Shown here: in pieces, positions 24,309 to 32,202 of the stretch
How positions within the stretch are numbered: position 1 is the first letter of the stretch
How the letters are laid out: every line of letters starts with the position of its first letter
Made by a program: the position numbers and the translations under genes
The notes under the pieces: model-generated
The model's input: the letters and a program-made list of their open reading frames with translations, nothing else
Told to the model about the DNA's origin: nothing
Database searches by the model: none
NCBI RefSeq assembly: GCF_002355635.1
Contig: NZ_AP017558.1
Coordinates: 2,852,001 to 2,916,000 of the forward strand
Direction: 5' to 3'
DNA: 64,000 nucleotides
DNA from: Halopenitus persicus
GTDB lineage: Archaea > Halobacteriota > Halobacteria > Halobacteriales > Haloferacaceae

Positions 24309-27300
24309 ATGTCTGACGAGTTCGTTTCCGAACTCCATTCTGCCCTCTGCGAGATTCATAGCGAGGTTCGCGAGGAGGGAAGCGAGTTCGACTTCCGGTA
24401 CAGTCTGGTAGACCACCTGTTCACCGACGCGCTCGGCTGGTCACGCACCGAGGGCGAGGGCCACGTCAATTTCGAGGACGACCGCAAGGACGTCCTGTGT
24501 TTCGACGATGATGACCCGCCGTTCCCGGTTGTGGTCTGTGAGACGAAGCGACCGTCCCATGACCTCGAACTCCCCGACGTCGATCAGTTGGAGACATACA
24601 TGGTGGGCGTCGGGAGCGCGGAGTACGGCATCCTCACCAACGGCCACGAGTTCCGCCTGTACGAGTACGAGCCGGACGAGCGCACAATCCGCGCCATCGA
24701 CGGCTTCGCGCTTGACGAGGTGGTGGACGTGGAGCCGAGTGGGCTGTCGCCGGAGCAACGCGAGGTGTTGGAGGAGTTCGAGTACCTGCGACAGGATCGG
24801 TTCACGAACGTCGGTGACGCGGAGTACTTCCGACGGCGGGCGCGCGAGGTTCCCGTCCAGCACCAACCCGGTACGGACGACGAGGGGTACGAGCTGTTCC
24901 TCGACGCGGTGAAGAAGTCGCTGGACGAGCTGTCGAGCGTGATGAGCCGGTTCTTCGACGATTACAAGGAACGACCGGAGGACTCGTATCCCCGCGAGTT
25001 CTTGGAGACGACGTTCCCGGACTGGCAGGATTGGCGCGAGTACACGGGCAAGAGCGAGGACGCGAAGAAGACGTTCTGCCGGGAGACGGCGTACATCCTG
25101 ATGAACCGGGCGATGTTCGCTCGGATCGCCGAGGACAAGGAGATCGTCGGTCAGACGCGTTTGTCGGGACGTGGGATGGCAGAGGCCGTCGAACGCGGCG
25201 ATGACCGCCCGTACCTCGATGCGTTGATGGACACGTACGACCGGATCGACGATCACTACGCTGACCTGTACGAACTGGGTATCTTCGACTGGTGGTGGGT
25301 GAGCCGGGACAAGCGCCAACGGTTCGGTTCTGACGAGGAGAGTCGGCAGGAAGACCTCGAGGATGACTTGGACTACCGACTCGGGGAGGTCTTCAAACGT
25401 CTCAACCGGTTCGACTTCGAGTACGTCAACCGCGACATCCTCGGCCACGTCTACGAGGACTACCTTCCACAGGACGAACGGAAGGAGCTCGGTGAGTACT
25501 ACACCCCCATCGAAGTCATCCGGTATATGCTGGACGAAGCCGGGTACCGGACGGGTGAGGGCATCGGTCAGGAGAAGATCCTTGACCCGGCGTGTGGGAG
25601 TGGTGGCTTCCTAACTGAGGCGTGTGAGCGGCTGATTCAACACTTTATCAACAAGTTCGGTGAGACGAGTGTTCACTACCTCGACGCGGAGCAGGCTCGG
25701 ACGATACTGGAGCGCGTCGAACAGAACATCTACGGCATCGACATCAACCCGTTCGCCGTCCACATCACGCAGATCAACCTGCTGTTCCGCACCATCGACT
25801 TGTACGACAAGGTGACGGAGCAAGACCCGTCGTACACGATGGACGGGTTCCAGATTCACGTCGCGGACACGTTGACTCCGACCCTCCTCGAGAAGCAGGA
25901 GGGGAGTACGGATAGTGAGAGTCAGCAGTCCCAGATTCAGCAGTTCGCCAACTACAACGGGCGCGCGCAGTCGTTCCTCGACGACCGGAACGAGGTTGAC
26001 CGAATCAAGGACGAGGTGGAGTTTGACGTCGTGGTGGCGAATCCGCCGTACGTGCGCACGCAGAACATCAACGGGCCGAAGGAGGAGTACGCGGAGCGGT
26101 ACGCGTCCGTCGACAGCAAGTCGTTCGACATCTACGTGCCGTTCATCGAGCGAGGCATCGAGTGGTTGGCGGACGACGGGCGGTTGTCGTACATTTGCCC
26201 GAACCGGCTGCTTACTCACGAGTACGCACGCGACATCCGCGACACGCTCGCCGACGAGCCTCTGACGCACCTCATCGACTTCACCGACGTAGAGGTTTTC
26301 GACGCCGCGACGCCGTACCCTTGTATCGTGTCCGTCGACCGTGACGAGTCACCCGATCAGGACGTCCGTTGCGCTCGGTTTGCACATGAAAGAGAGGGGG
26401 TGTTGGACGAGATTTTCCAGAGCGACGAGTGGGAGACGCCGGACGGCATCGACGAGTACGATTTGTTCACGTACCCGAAGGGGCAGATGTGGGAGGATAA
26501 CGAGGACGACTACTTGGCGAGCTGGAAGCCGATGCCGGACGCGGAACGTCGCGTGTTCGACGCCATCGAGGAGACCTCGTCGCGGCGTCTCCGGCAGGTG
26601 TCGGATGAGGTGTTCGTCGGTATCCAGACGAGCGCGAACCCGGTGTACCTTGGCTTCATTGAGGACGGGGGTGTTGAGGGTGGTGACGACGTCGTCCAGT
26701 TCCGTGCGAAGGGTGACGACGAGGCACAGCCCATCGAACGCGACATCCTTCGTCGACTGCTCCGTGGCCCGGAGATCGACCGTTGGGGTGTTGACTGGGA
26801 GGGTCTCTGGCTGGTGTTCCCGTACGAGGTGGAGAATGGTGATGCGGAGTTGATGTCGGAGGAGAAGCTCCGTGACGAGTACGAACACACATGGACGTTC
26901 CTCGAGGATCACAAGGACTACCTGCAGGATAGAGACGTGCAGGACGACCGATGGTGGGCGTTCGGCCGGCGGCAGAACGTCGACAAGATGGAGCCGGACA
27001 AGATCATGACGAACATTATGAGCAGCTACAGCCGGTTCGTCGCCGATCTGGACGGAGAGTACTACTTCCTCGGTGGTGGGAATGCTGGTGGGTACGGCGT
27101 CCAACTGATGGACGAGTACGCACCTTCGGACGAGGAACACCTGTACTATGTCGCGCTTCTGAACTCGTCGGTGTTGGAGTTCTACCACAAGCACATCGCG
27201 CCCATCTTCGGTGGGAAATACTACTCGTACAACAAGCGGTACTTGGAACCGCACCCAGTCGTACTCCCGGATGACGTGCCTTCGGACGAGGTTGTTGACC

Positions 27301-27815
27301 TCGCCGACCGGATTCAGACGGCGCGAGCGGAGATCACCGACTTGGAGTACAAGACCTCGGACATCCGTAACTACCTCTCGGAGTACGACCGCTCGTCCAC
27401 CGTACTTGACCTTGCTCAGTCCATCGAACTCGACGACGATGACTATCGTCAGGGGCCGATCAGGAGAGATGCACAGATGGATGTCGAGACGGCAGAGGAG
27501 GTCTACAAAGTGGTGATGAAGCGGGGGCACGAGATCGGTTTCGATGACGAACGCGTGCGCGACTTCGTGTTCGGGATGTTGACCGCACAGGATAGGAGGT
27601 TGACGCGCTCGGAGGTGATGAACATGGACGTGCCGCCGCGTGAGGACGTTATAGAGCTGATGGAGCATCTGGCGGACGATGAAGCCCGCATCAAGTCACT
27701 GTCCGAGGAGTTCGAGGAGCGGCAGGACGAACTGGACGAGTTGATTCTCCGGGGTGTGTACGACTTTGGCGACCGGCAAGAGTCGGTTGTTGAGGAGTTC
27801 TTGGAGGTCTGGTAG
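24309..27815 (+). CDS. Type IIG-like restriction-modification enzyme (Eco57I-type N6-adenine methylase fused to nuclease)
   Basis: 1168 aa. The N-terminus carries a PD-(D/E)XK-like site (KDVLCFD, then VVVCETKRP with E78 and K80) as in Type IIG and HsdR-N nucleases. Methylase motif I is DPACGSGGFL at about 426 and motif IV NPPY at 578-581, marking N6-adenine methylation. The C-terminal ~450 residues are a TaqI/Eco57I-like target recognition region and helical tail. One chain thus cuts and methylates; no separate S, R or BREX/DISARM genes are adjacent. Start ATG 24309. Likely protects the element or excludes rivals. Confidence 0.85.
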   Translation: MSDEFVSELHSALCEIHSEVREEGSEFDFRYSLVDHLFTDALGWSRTEGEGHVNFEDDRKDVLCFDDDDPPFPVVVCETKRPSHDLELPDVDQLETYMVGVGSAEYGILTNGHEFRLYEYEPDERTIRAIDGFALDEVVDVEPSGLSPEQREVLEEFEYLRQDRFTNVGDAEYFRRRAREVPVQHQPGTDDEGYELFLDAVKKSLDELSSVMSRFFDDYKERPEDSYPREFLETTFPDWQDWREYTGKSEDAKKTFCRETAYILMNRAMFARIAEDKEIVGQTRLSGRGMAEAVERGDDRPYLDALMDTYDRIDDHYADLYELGIFDWWWVSRDKRQRFGSDEESRQEDLEDDLDYRLGEVFKRLNRFDFEYVNRDILGHVYEDYLPQDERKELGEYYTPIEVIRYMLDEAGYRTGEGIGQEKILDPACGSGGFLTEACERLIQHFINKFGETSVHYLDAEQARTILERVEQNIYGIDINPFAVHITQINLLFRTIDLYDKVTEQDPSYTMDGFQIHVADTLTPTLLEKQEGSTDSESQQSQIQQFANYNGRAQSFLDDRNEVDRIKDEVEFDVVVANPPYVRTQNINGPKEEYAERYASVDSKSFDIYVPFIERGIEWLADDGRLSYICPNRLLTHEYARDIRDTLADEPLTHLIDFTDVEVFDAATPYPCIVSVDRDESPDQDVRCARFAHEREGVLDEIFQSDEWETPDGIDEYDLFTYPKGQMWEDNEDDYLASWKPMPDAERRVFDAIEETSSRRLRQVSDEVFVGIQTSANPVYLGFIEDGGVEGGDDVVQFRAKGDDEAQPIERDILRRLLRGPEIDRWGVDWEGLWLVFPYEVENGDAELMSEEKLRDEYEHTWTFLEDHKDYLQDRDVQDDRWWAFGRRQNVDKMEPDKIMTNIMSSYSRFVADLDGEYYFLGGGNAGGYGVQLMDEYAPSDEEHLYYVALLNSSVLEFYHKHIAPIFGGKYYSYNKRYLEPHPVVLPDDVPSDEVVDLADRIQTARAEITDLEYKTSDIRNYLSEYDRSSTVLDLAQSIELDDDDYRQGPIRRDAQMDVETAEEVYKVVMKRGHEIGFDDERVRDFVFGMLTAQDRRLTRSEVMNMDVPPREDVIELMEHLADDEARIKSLSEEFEERQDELDELILRGVYDFGDRQESVVEEFLEVW

Positions 27816-27857
27816 GCGGTCTGCTGCACTGCGCTAGCGGTGTGCAGCGACCGGCGC

Positions 27858-27870
27858 GGCTGCCCCTTTT
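27858..27870 (+). promoter_or_regulatory. Promoter element GGCTGCCCCTTTT, copy 1
   Basis: GGCTGCCCCTTTT ends 26 bases before the GTG start at 27896, the position of an archaeal BRE/TATA for a nearly leaderless mRNA. The same 13-mer is at 28764 and a one-base variant at 30989. Confidence 0.6.
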
Positions 27871-27895
27871 CTTACCGGATAGCTTACTATTAGAT

Positions 27896-28141
27896 GTGGT
27901 AGCGGAACAGATCGACTACTACGCGTACGTGCTCGTGACTGACCTGAGAGACCTCGACGCCGTCGAGACCGACGGGTGGCGGCTGGAGCGTTGGCGCGCC
28001 GAGGGCGTGGTGATGGCCTACGAGATGGATGATGATGGGGAGTGGCGTGCCCGGCACTACTACCGACCGGACGAGCTGCGGGAGCAGGCGGAGGACGCGC
28101 CCCGACGCGCCGCTAAGGTGGGTGATGATGGTGCGGTGTGA
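27896..28141 (+). CDS. Small hypothetical protein
   Basis: 81 aa from GTG 27896 (VAEQIDYYAYVLVTDLRDLD); beta-alpha pattern ending in a charged helix. The start is chosen from its distance to the promoter element; an ATG two bases earlier is out of frame and stops at once. First gene of a three-gene operon; overlaps the next gene by 17 bp. Confidence 0.65.
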   Translation: MVAEQIDYYAYVLVTDLRDLDAVETDGWRLERWRAEGVVMAYEMDDDGEWRARHYYRPDELREQAEDAPRRAAKVGDDGAV

Positions 28142-28304
28142 GATGCTCCGCGCGCTGGGCGCGTGCGGTGACATGGGGCCGTCTGCGGTCAAGGAGGCGA
28201 TGACTGGCGTCGCGTCGGAGGCGGCCCTGCTCGCCGCAGGGGCTGGGGTTCTCGCCGCCGCTGTCGTGGTCTCGCGCACCAACGCGGGTGATGGCCGTGA
28301 GTGA
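28125..28304 (+). CDS. Single-TM small protein with RTNAGD junction tail
   Basis: 59 aa from ATG 28125, preceded by AAGGTGGGTG as ribosome-binding site. One C-terminal membrane segment (AALLAAGAGVLAAAVVV) followed by SRTNAGDGRE, a variant of the repeated junction peptide. Longer frames starting upstream are out of phase with the preceding gene and unlikely. Confidence 0.6.
   Translation: MMVRCEMLRALGACGDMGPSAVKEAMTGVASEAALLAAGAGVLAAAVVVSRTNAGDGRE
28273..28291 (+). repeat. Junction repeat copy 1
   Basis: CGCGCACCAACGCGGGTGA at the junction 28125/28291; encodes RTNAGD in the upstream gene and carries the downstream ATG at 28291. One base differs from the common form. Confidence 0.85.
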
Positions 28305-28761
28305 GGCCAAGACCATCGGAACCGTCCTCCTCGGGGTTGTCGTTCTTGCGTTCGCTGGTGGATACATTACAGGAGTCGAACGGGCAACACCAAGCGTCGT
28401 TGATGTCAATTTGGCGGATAGAGAGACACCGACCGGTGAGGTGGAGTACGATTGCTCTGACGGGGTGTGCGATGTGACGGTAACTGTCGAGGAATGGAGA
28501 AACTACGAAACACTAGCCGTAGAGGATCTGAACACGGCAGAGACGTACTACTTGCATCCCGGAAACGAGTCGGTGACTATCGAGGATGTGGCGAAGCACA
28601 AATACGATGAAGTGGCCGTCTACGTGCCGGTGAGGGAGCTTACGGCGAGCGATGTCGTCTGGTACGAGTACTTCGACGATGCAGATGGGGATCGGCAGTC
28701 GTTCGGTGGCGAGGTGGAGAGGGACTACACCGTGGGTGTTGATTCGTCCGACGTTCGGTGA
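28291..28761 (+). CDS. Membrane-anchored hypothetical protein (GYxxGVE family, copy 1)
   Basis: 156 aa from ATG 28291. An N-terminal TM segment ending AFAGGYITGVERA is followed by an extracytoplasmic-looking beta-rich domain with a Cys pair (YDCSDGVCDV). The segment is almost the same as in the protein at 29213, so the two are paralogues. Last gene of its operon; it does not carry the RTSAG tail. Confidence 0.7.
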   Translation: MAVSEAKTIGTVLLGVVVLAFAGGYITGVERATPSVVDVNLADRETPTGEVEYDCSDGVCDVTVTVEEWRNYETLAVEDLNTAETYYLHPGNESVTIEDVAKHKYDEVAVYVPVRELTASDVVWYEYFDDADGDRQSFGGEVERDYTVGVDSSDVR

Positions 28762-28763
28762 CC

Positions 28764-28776
28764 GGCTGCCCCTTTT
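28764..28776 (+). promoter_or_regulatory. Promoter element GGCTGCCCCTTTT, copy 2
   Basis: Identical 13-mer to copy 1, ending 25 bases before the GTG at 28801. Confidence 0.6.
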
Positions 28777-28800
28777 GTCGGTTAGCGACGTAGTATCATA

Positions 28801-29220
28801 GTGGTGACAGACGTACCGTACACCACGAAATGGACTACTGAAGCGTCCACCGACGACGTACTCTATGTGACGTTCGCCAGCGGTTGGCGACTGGAGATGC
28901 ACGACTGCGGAGACGGCGTGCAGGTGATGGTCAGCGTGCCGCTGGACGAGCTGGATGAGTGGGAACAGCCGGAACAGATGCGGGGGTTCTACCCGGAGAG
29001 CTTCGACGTGGTTGTCGCGGAGTTGAAGGAGCGTCTCGGCGAGATTGACGGTCTCGACGAACTCGGCGAGGGTAGGATTCGGACGCGAACCTTCCACGAG
29101 ATCTCCAAGACCGTCGCCGAGCACGCGACCGGTGACGAGCCGCGATGCGTTGACCGCGCACCCGAGCAGCAGTCCCTCGAAGCGTTCTCGCGCACTAGCG
29201 CGGGTGAGAACAATGGTTGA
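28801..29220 (+). CDS. Hypothetical acidic protein with RTSAGE tail
   Basis: 139 aa from GTG 28801. Beta-rich N-terminal half, helical middle, three dispersed Cys residues, ending FSRTSAGENNG. Overlaps the next gene by 8 bp through the junction repeat. First gene of a four-gene operon. Confidence 0.7.
   Translation: MVTDVPYTTKWTTEASTDDVLYVTFASGWRLEMHDCGDGVQVMVSVPLDELDEWEQPEQMRGFYPESFDVVVAELKERLGEIDGLDELGEGRIRTRTFHEISKTVAEHATGDEPRCVDRAPEQQSLEAFSRTSAGENNG
29189..29207 (+). repeat. Junction repeat copy 2
   Basis: CGCGCACTAGCGCGGGTGA; the single change (C to T) is silent in RTSAGE and lies in the predicted hairpin loop. Confidence 0.9.
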
Positions 29221-29731
29221 TGTTGATCGTGTCATCGCCCCGATTCTCGTTGGACTCGTCGCGCTGGCGTTTGCAGGCGGCGGATACCTCGCGGGCGTCG
29301 AACACGCGCAGATGCAGGACGACGACTCGCCGAGGAACATCACCGTCCACGTGCCGGGACACACTCACGAGCAAGAGCCCCGGACGCCCACCGTCCGCGT
29401 CAACGTGACTGACGTGGAGTGTGGGGAGATCGACTGGAAGGACGGGCGATGGTGTGACGCCCGTACCACCGTCCACACGTCCGCCGAGGAGGCCATCGTC
29501 GCCAACAACCGAGGGGCGGCGGTATCCCTCGAAGCCGGGTACGTGACCGCGCTCGGAGCCGACGAGGGAGAGAAGTTGACCGTGTACGTGGTGGAGAACG
29601 GCGACGTAACGCCGGTCAAGCAGATCCACCTATCCGGCGGTGAAGCCACGGTTACGGCGGCGGAGGCTGGAGACGGCCCGCTCGCCGAGGAGAACGATTC
29701 GCGCACCAGCGCGGGTGAGACGGATGGTTGA
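29213..29731 (+). CDS. Membrane-anchored hypothetical protein (GYxxGVE family, copy 2) with RTSAGE tail
   Basis: 172 aa from ATG 29213. TM segment APILVGLVALAFAGGGYLAGVEHA, nearly the same as in the protein at 28291, then an exported-looking domain with one Cys pair (ECGEIDWKDGRWCDA). Ends DSRTSAGETDG. Translated in overlap with both neighbours. Confidence 0.7.
   Translation: MVDVDRVIAPILVGLVALAFAGGGYLAGVEHAQMQDDDSPRNITVHVPGHTHEQEPRTPTVRVNVTDVECGEIDWKDGRWCDARTTVHTSAEEAIVANNRGAAVSLEAGYVTALGADEGEKLTVYVVENGDVTPVKQIHLSGGEATVTAAEAGDGPLAEENDSRTSAGETDG
29700..29718 (+). repeat. Junction repeat copy 3
   Basis: CGCGCACCAGCGCGGGTGA, the consensus form, at the junction 29213/29724. Confidence 0.9.
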
Positions 29732-30299
29732 GCCGTTCGGCGAGGACTGTATGGAGTGCGAACGTCACGTGCAGGACTGGCGCGGACTCGCCTACGAAGT
29801 CGAGGGGAACCGATGGGAGTACCTCTGCCCCGAGTGCGCGGAGAAGCGTGACTACCTCGACGAGCGCGCGATCGACGACGTGGAGTGCCCGGAGTGTGGG
29901 CAGAAGCGGGACGTAGAGCGTGTCGGTCTGCACGACGTCGACGACCGACGGCGGAAGGTGCTGGCCTGCAACGAGTGCGGACACGTCTACACGCGTCCCG
30001 CGAGTCGGGCGCACACCGGCGCAGAGAAGGACTTGTACCAGTACCTCACCACCGATGCTCGCACTCCGATTCTCGATGAATGGGTGATGGTTCCCTCCTC
30101 GTCGTTGCGAGACGATGAACTCGTGGTGTACGTGTTCCACGCCGCCGACGTGGTGATGGACGAGTTCGACGGGCGGCTCCACGTCGAGTACGAGGCGGAA
30201 GAGATCGGTGACCGGGTATGGGCGTTCCGCGTCGAAGTCGACGATGTCCGGGAGGCGTTCGACGAACAAGTCACCGAGGAGGTGGGTGATGTTGAGTGA
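29724..30299 (+). CDS. Double zinc-ribbon protein
   Basis: 191 aa from ATG 29724. Two zinc ribbons: CMEC...CPEC (residues ~9-43) and CPECGQ...CNECG (~55-93), followed by a mixed alpha/beta domain without TM segments. Lacks the RTSAG tail; its junction to the next gene is instead GGAGGTGGGTGATG. Confidence 0.7.
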   Translation: MVEPFGEDCMECERHVQDWRGLAYEVEGNRWEYLCPECAEKRDYLDERAIDDVECPECGQKRDVERVGLHDVDDRRRKVLACNECGHVYTRPASRAHTGAEKDLYQYLTTDARTPILDEWVMVPSSSLRDDELVVYVFHAADVVMDEFDGRLHVEYEAEEIGDRVWAFRVEVDDVREAFDEQVTEEVGDVE

Positions 30300-30433
30300 G
30301 CCTCGGCGACTATCGACCGGTCAGGTGCGTGGAGTGCAGACGGTGGACTGTTCGTGGGCGGGCGAGGATGACGCACGGGTACGCGACGGCGGGGCCGTAC
30401 TGGTGGTGCAGCGATTGTGACCCGGATTTGTAG
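30296..30433 (+). CDS. 45-aa zinc-finger protein
   Basis: A very short gene: GTG 30296 overlaps the upstream TGA (GTGA), stop TAG 30431-30433. The product contains CVEC at residues 11-14 and CSDC at 38-41 with basic residues between. The alternative frame from ATG 30289 has no such motif and is less convincing. Small size makes it easy to miss. Confidence 0.6.
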   Translation: MSLGDYRPVRCVECRRWTVRGRARMTHGYATAGPYWWCSDCDPDL

Positions 30434-30437
30434 GCGG

Positions 30438-30632
30438 TTAGTCGGTGAGTCTGATTCTGCCGTCGTCGCGTTCGACGAGTTCATCTCGACATAATGTGTT
30501 GAGTACAGCGAGGATGGTGAGCAGAGGTTCGTCAAGTTCGTCGGCGAGCTGGCGTGGGGTGCAGGGGCCGTGTTCCGTGAGGTAGAGGAGGACGAGTTTC
30601 GCCCCGGGCGAGTCAACGCTGTCGAGTTGCAC
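30438..30632 (-). CDS. Small winged-helix DNA-binding protein
   Basis: 64 aa from GTG 30632. AKLVLLYLTEHGPCTPRQLADEL followed by LLTILAVLNTLCRDELVE is a compact winged helix. It lies opposite to the flanking operons and ends 5 bases from the convergent 45-aa gene; likely a local regulator. Confidence 0.65.
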   Translation of the reverse strand: MQLDSVDSPGAKLVLLYLTEHGPCTPRQLADELDEPLLTILAVLNTLCRDELVERDDGRIRLTD

Positions 30633-30715
30633 GCGACCGTGGATCCGCCTCGTGGCGGGTTAGGTGTTCTTCGCGTGTGCCGGCATTTACGGTGGCCGCG
30701 CGTGATGGCAGAGGT

Positions 30716-30868
30716 ATGGGGCTGGACGATAGGACTCCAGTGGACGAGTGCCCGCGGTGTGGTGAGGAGGCGTACGATCACGTTGAGCCGGGCGGCGAGT
30801 ATTCGGGCTCGCCGATTGGCCACATTCGTGTTTGCGTGACGGAGGAGGGTGCGTTCTTCCACGGGTAG
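30716..30868 (+). CDS. Tiny zinc-ribbon protein
   Basis: 50 aa from ATG 30716: CPRCGEEAYDHV near the N-terminus and a lone downstream Cys (RVCVTEEG), probably half of a zinc site plus His. A possible TATA (CATTTAC) stands about 30 bases upstream. Confidence 0.5.
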   Translation: MGLDDRTPVDECPRCGEEAYDHVEPGGEYSGSPIGHIRVCVTEEGAFFHG

Positions 30869-30988
30869 GGTGTCCGCGATCCCGGCGACCGAGGACAGAG
30901 TCGACCCGGCGCGGCGTGCAGGGAGGGGGTGGTTTCCAGCAAGCGCGGCGCGAGGTGTCCCCGTACCGCGGAGCGCGGACGCGCACCC

Positions 30989-31001
30989 GGCTGCCCCTTA
31001 T
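30989..31001 (+). promoter_or_regulatory. Promoter element GGCTGCCCCTTAT, copy 3
   Basis: One-base variant of the elements at 27858 and 28764; here the gene start is 33 bases downstream and preceded by a GGAGGA ribosome-binding site. Confidence 0.55.
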
Positions 31002-31033
31002 TCCGACGAGAGGCGTAGTTCTACTTGGAGGAA

Positions 31034-31531
31034 ATGACCGATGATGACCGTTCGATCCGTCGATTCCTACTCGCCACCTACGCGATTCCGCACGAGTTGA
31101 CGCACTACGTAGTCGCTCGACTTCTCGGGATGAATCCGACGTACCACTTCTGGGAGATGGAGGTTGAATGCGAGGGTGACCTGACGGAGCATCCGCGGAG
31201 GTGGCAGGCGATGAACTTGGCACCGTTCCTTCTTCTGCCGCTCGTGTACCCGATTCAGTCGGCCCTCTTGATGATCGGTGTTCCGGCTGGATTCCCCGCG
31301 CAGATCGTGGCTCTGGCGGTCACGTTCTCGTTGGCTCTTCCGAGCGGTGACGATTCGGGGGCGGCTCGGGATTTGAGCGTGATTGCGTCGGCTGACCACT
31401 CGGAGACGTGTGAGTGCGAGCGGTGTGGTGGCGAAGCCGAGTCGTTCGTGCAGCGGACGGAGGTGGTGTACTGCGACGAGTGTACCCTGACGTACGATCC
31501 GGACGTGATCGGCGACGATCCGGATTGGTGA
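31034..31531 (+). CDS. Membrane HExxH metalloprotease-like protein with zinc ribbon
   Basis: 165 aa from ATG 31034 (GGAGGA upstream). H20-E21-x-x-H24 (PHELTHYVVARLLG) lies next to membrane segments around 62-102, the arrangement of M50/DUF3267-type intramembrane zincins. A C-terminal zinc ribbon follows (C128xxC131, C147xxC150), an unusual fusion. Could act on signal or membrane proteins of the element. No exact substrate can be inferred. Confidence 0.6.
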   Translation: MTDDDRSIRRFLLATYAIPHELTHYVVARLLGMNPTYHFWEMEVECEGDLTEHPRRWQAMNLAPFLLLPLVYPIQSALLMIGVPAGFPAQIVALAVTFSLALPSGDDSGAARDLSVIASADHSETCECERCGGEAESFVQRTEVVYCDECTLTYDPDVIGDDPDW

Positions 31532-31821
31532 GGTTGTTCCAGTAGTCGGTACTTCTCGACAACATCTGTCGAGGTGGTTCTAGTTCTGACCCGAGCGCAG
31601 GGGGTTGCACTGCTCGTCGAGTTGGTAGCGGAACCGGAACAGCTTCGGCGACCGGGCCGGCGCGATCTGCGGTGATGGGTGTAGCACACGAGCTGGTGCA
31701 TCGAACGTGACACTCGTTGTCGAGAAGAACCCTTCAGGGGTGGTCAGATACCGGGGCTTCTGGCCACATCAGCAGCCCAGAACTGGGCTTATAAAGATTA
31801 GACACGTAATTACACACGTTG
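31532..31821. other. Non-coding stretch with promoter
   Basis: 290 bases without a supported gene. A clear TATA (GCTTATAAAG, about 31789-31798) precedes the AbrB-like gene. The rest shows no repeat or RNA structure that I can identify. Confidence 0.5.
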
Positions 31822-32202
31822 ATGGAAGACCGCGAAAACGAGTTCGAGACCGACATTTGGCCGCTCGGCGGCTCCCGCGGAACCACCATCCCCCCGCGAA
31901 TCCTGATGTGGACTCAAGCCCCCGACGCCGAGGACGCCGAAGTGCGCTGGCTCTACGATGACGACCGCCGCATCTACGTCGAGTTCGGACGCGCGTCCGA
32001 TGAGCGCGTGGACGACATCTACAGCCGCACCACTTCGATCCAGCGACGTTCGGAGGGGAGCCGCGCGACCGCGATTCCCGTCGACGTCCTCCGTGGCGAG
32101 AATGCCGACGACGCCGACAAGGTGGTGTGGCGGTTCGATCTGAGCGAGAAGCATCCCGTCCGTCCCAAGTTCGTCTCCGAGGAGGAGGGTGATGGTTCGT
32201 GA
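31822..32202 (+). CDS. AbrB/SpoVT-like DNA-binding protein
   Basis: 126 aa from ATG 31822. Two copies of a swapped-hairpin pattern: GSRGTTIPPRIL near residue 17 and GSRATAIPVDVL near residue 78, each followed by beta strands. Such proteins are repressors, often autoregulatory. Overlaps the serine recombinase by 4 bp, suggesting it controls that gene. Confidence 0.65.
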   Translation: MEDRENEFETDIWPLGGSRGTTIPPRILMWTQAPDAEDAEVRWLYDDDRRIYVEFGRASDERVDDIYSRTTSIQRRSEGSRATAIPVDVLRGENADDADKVVWRFDLSEKHPVRPKFVSEEEGDGS

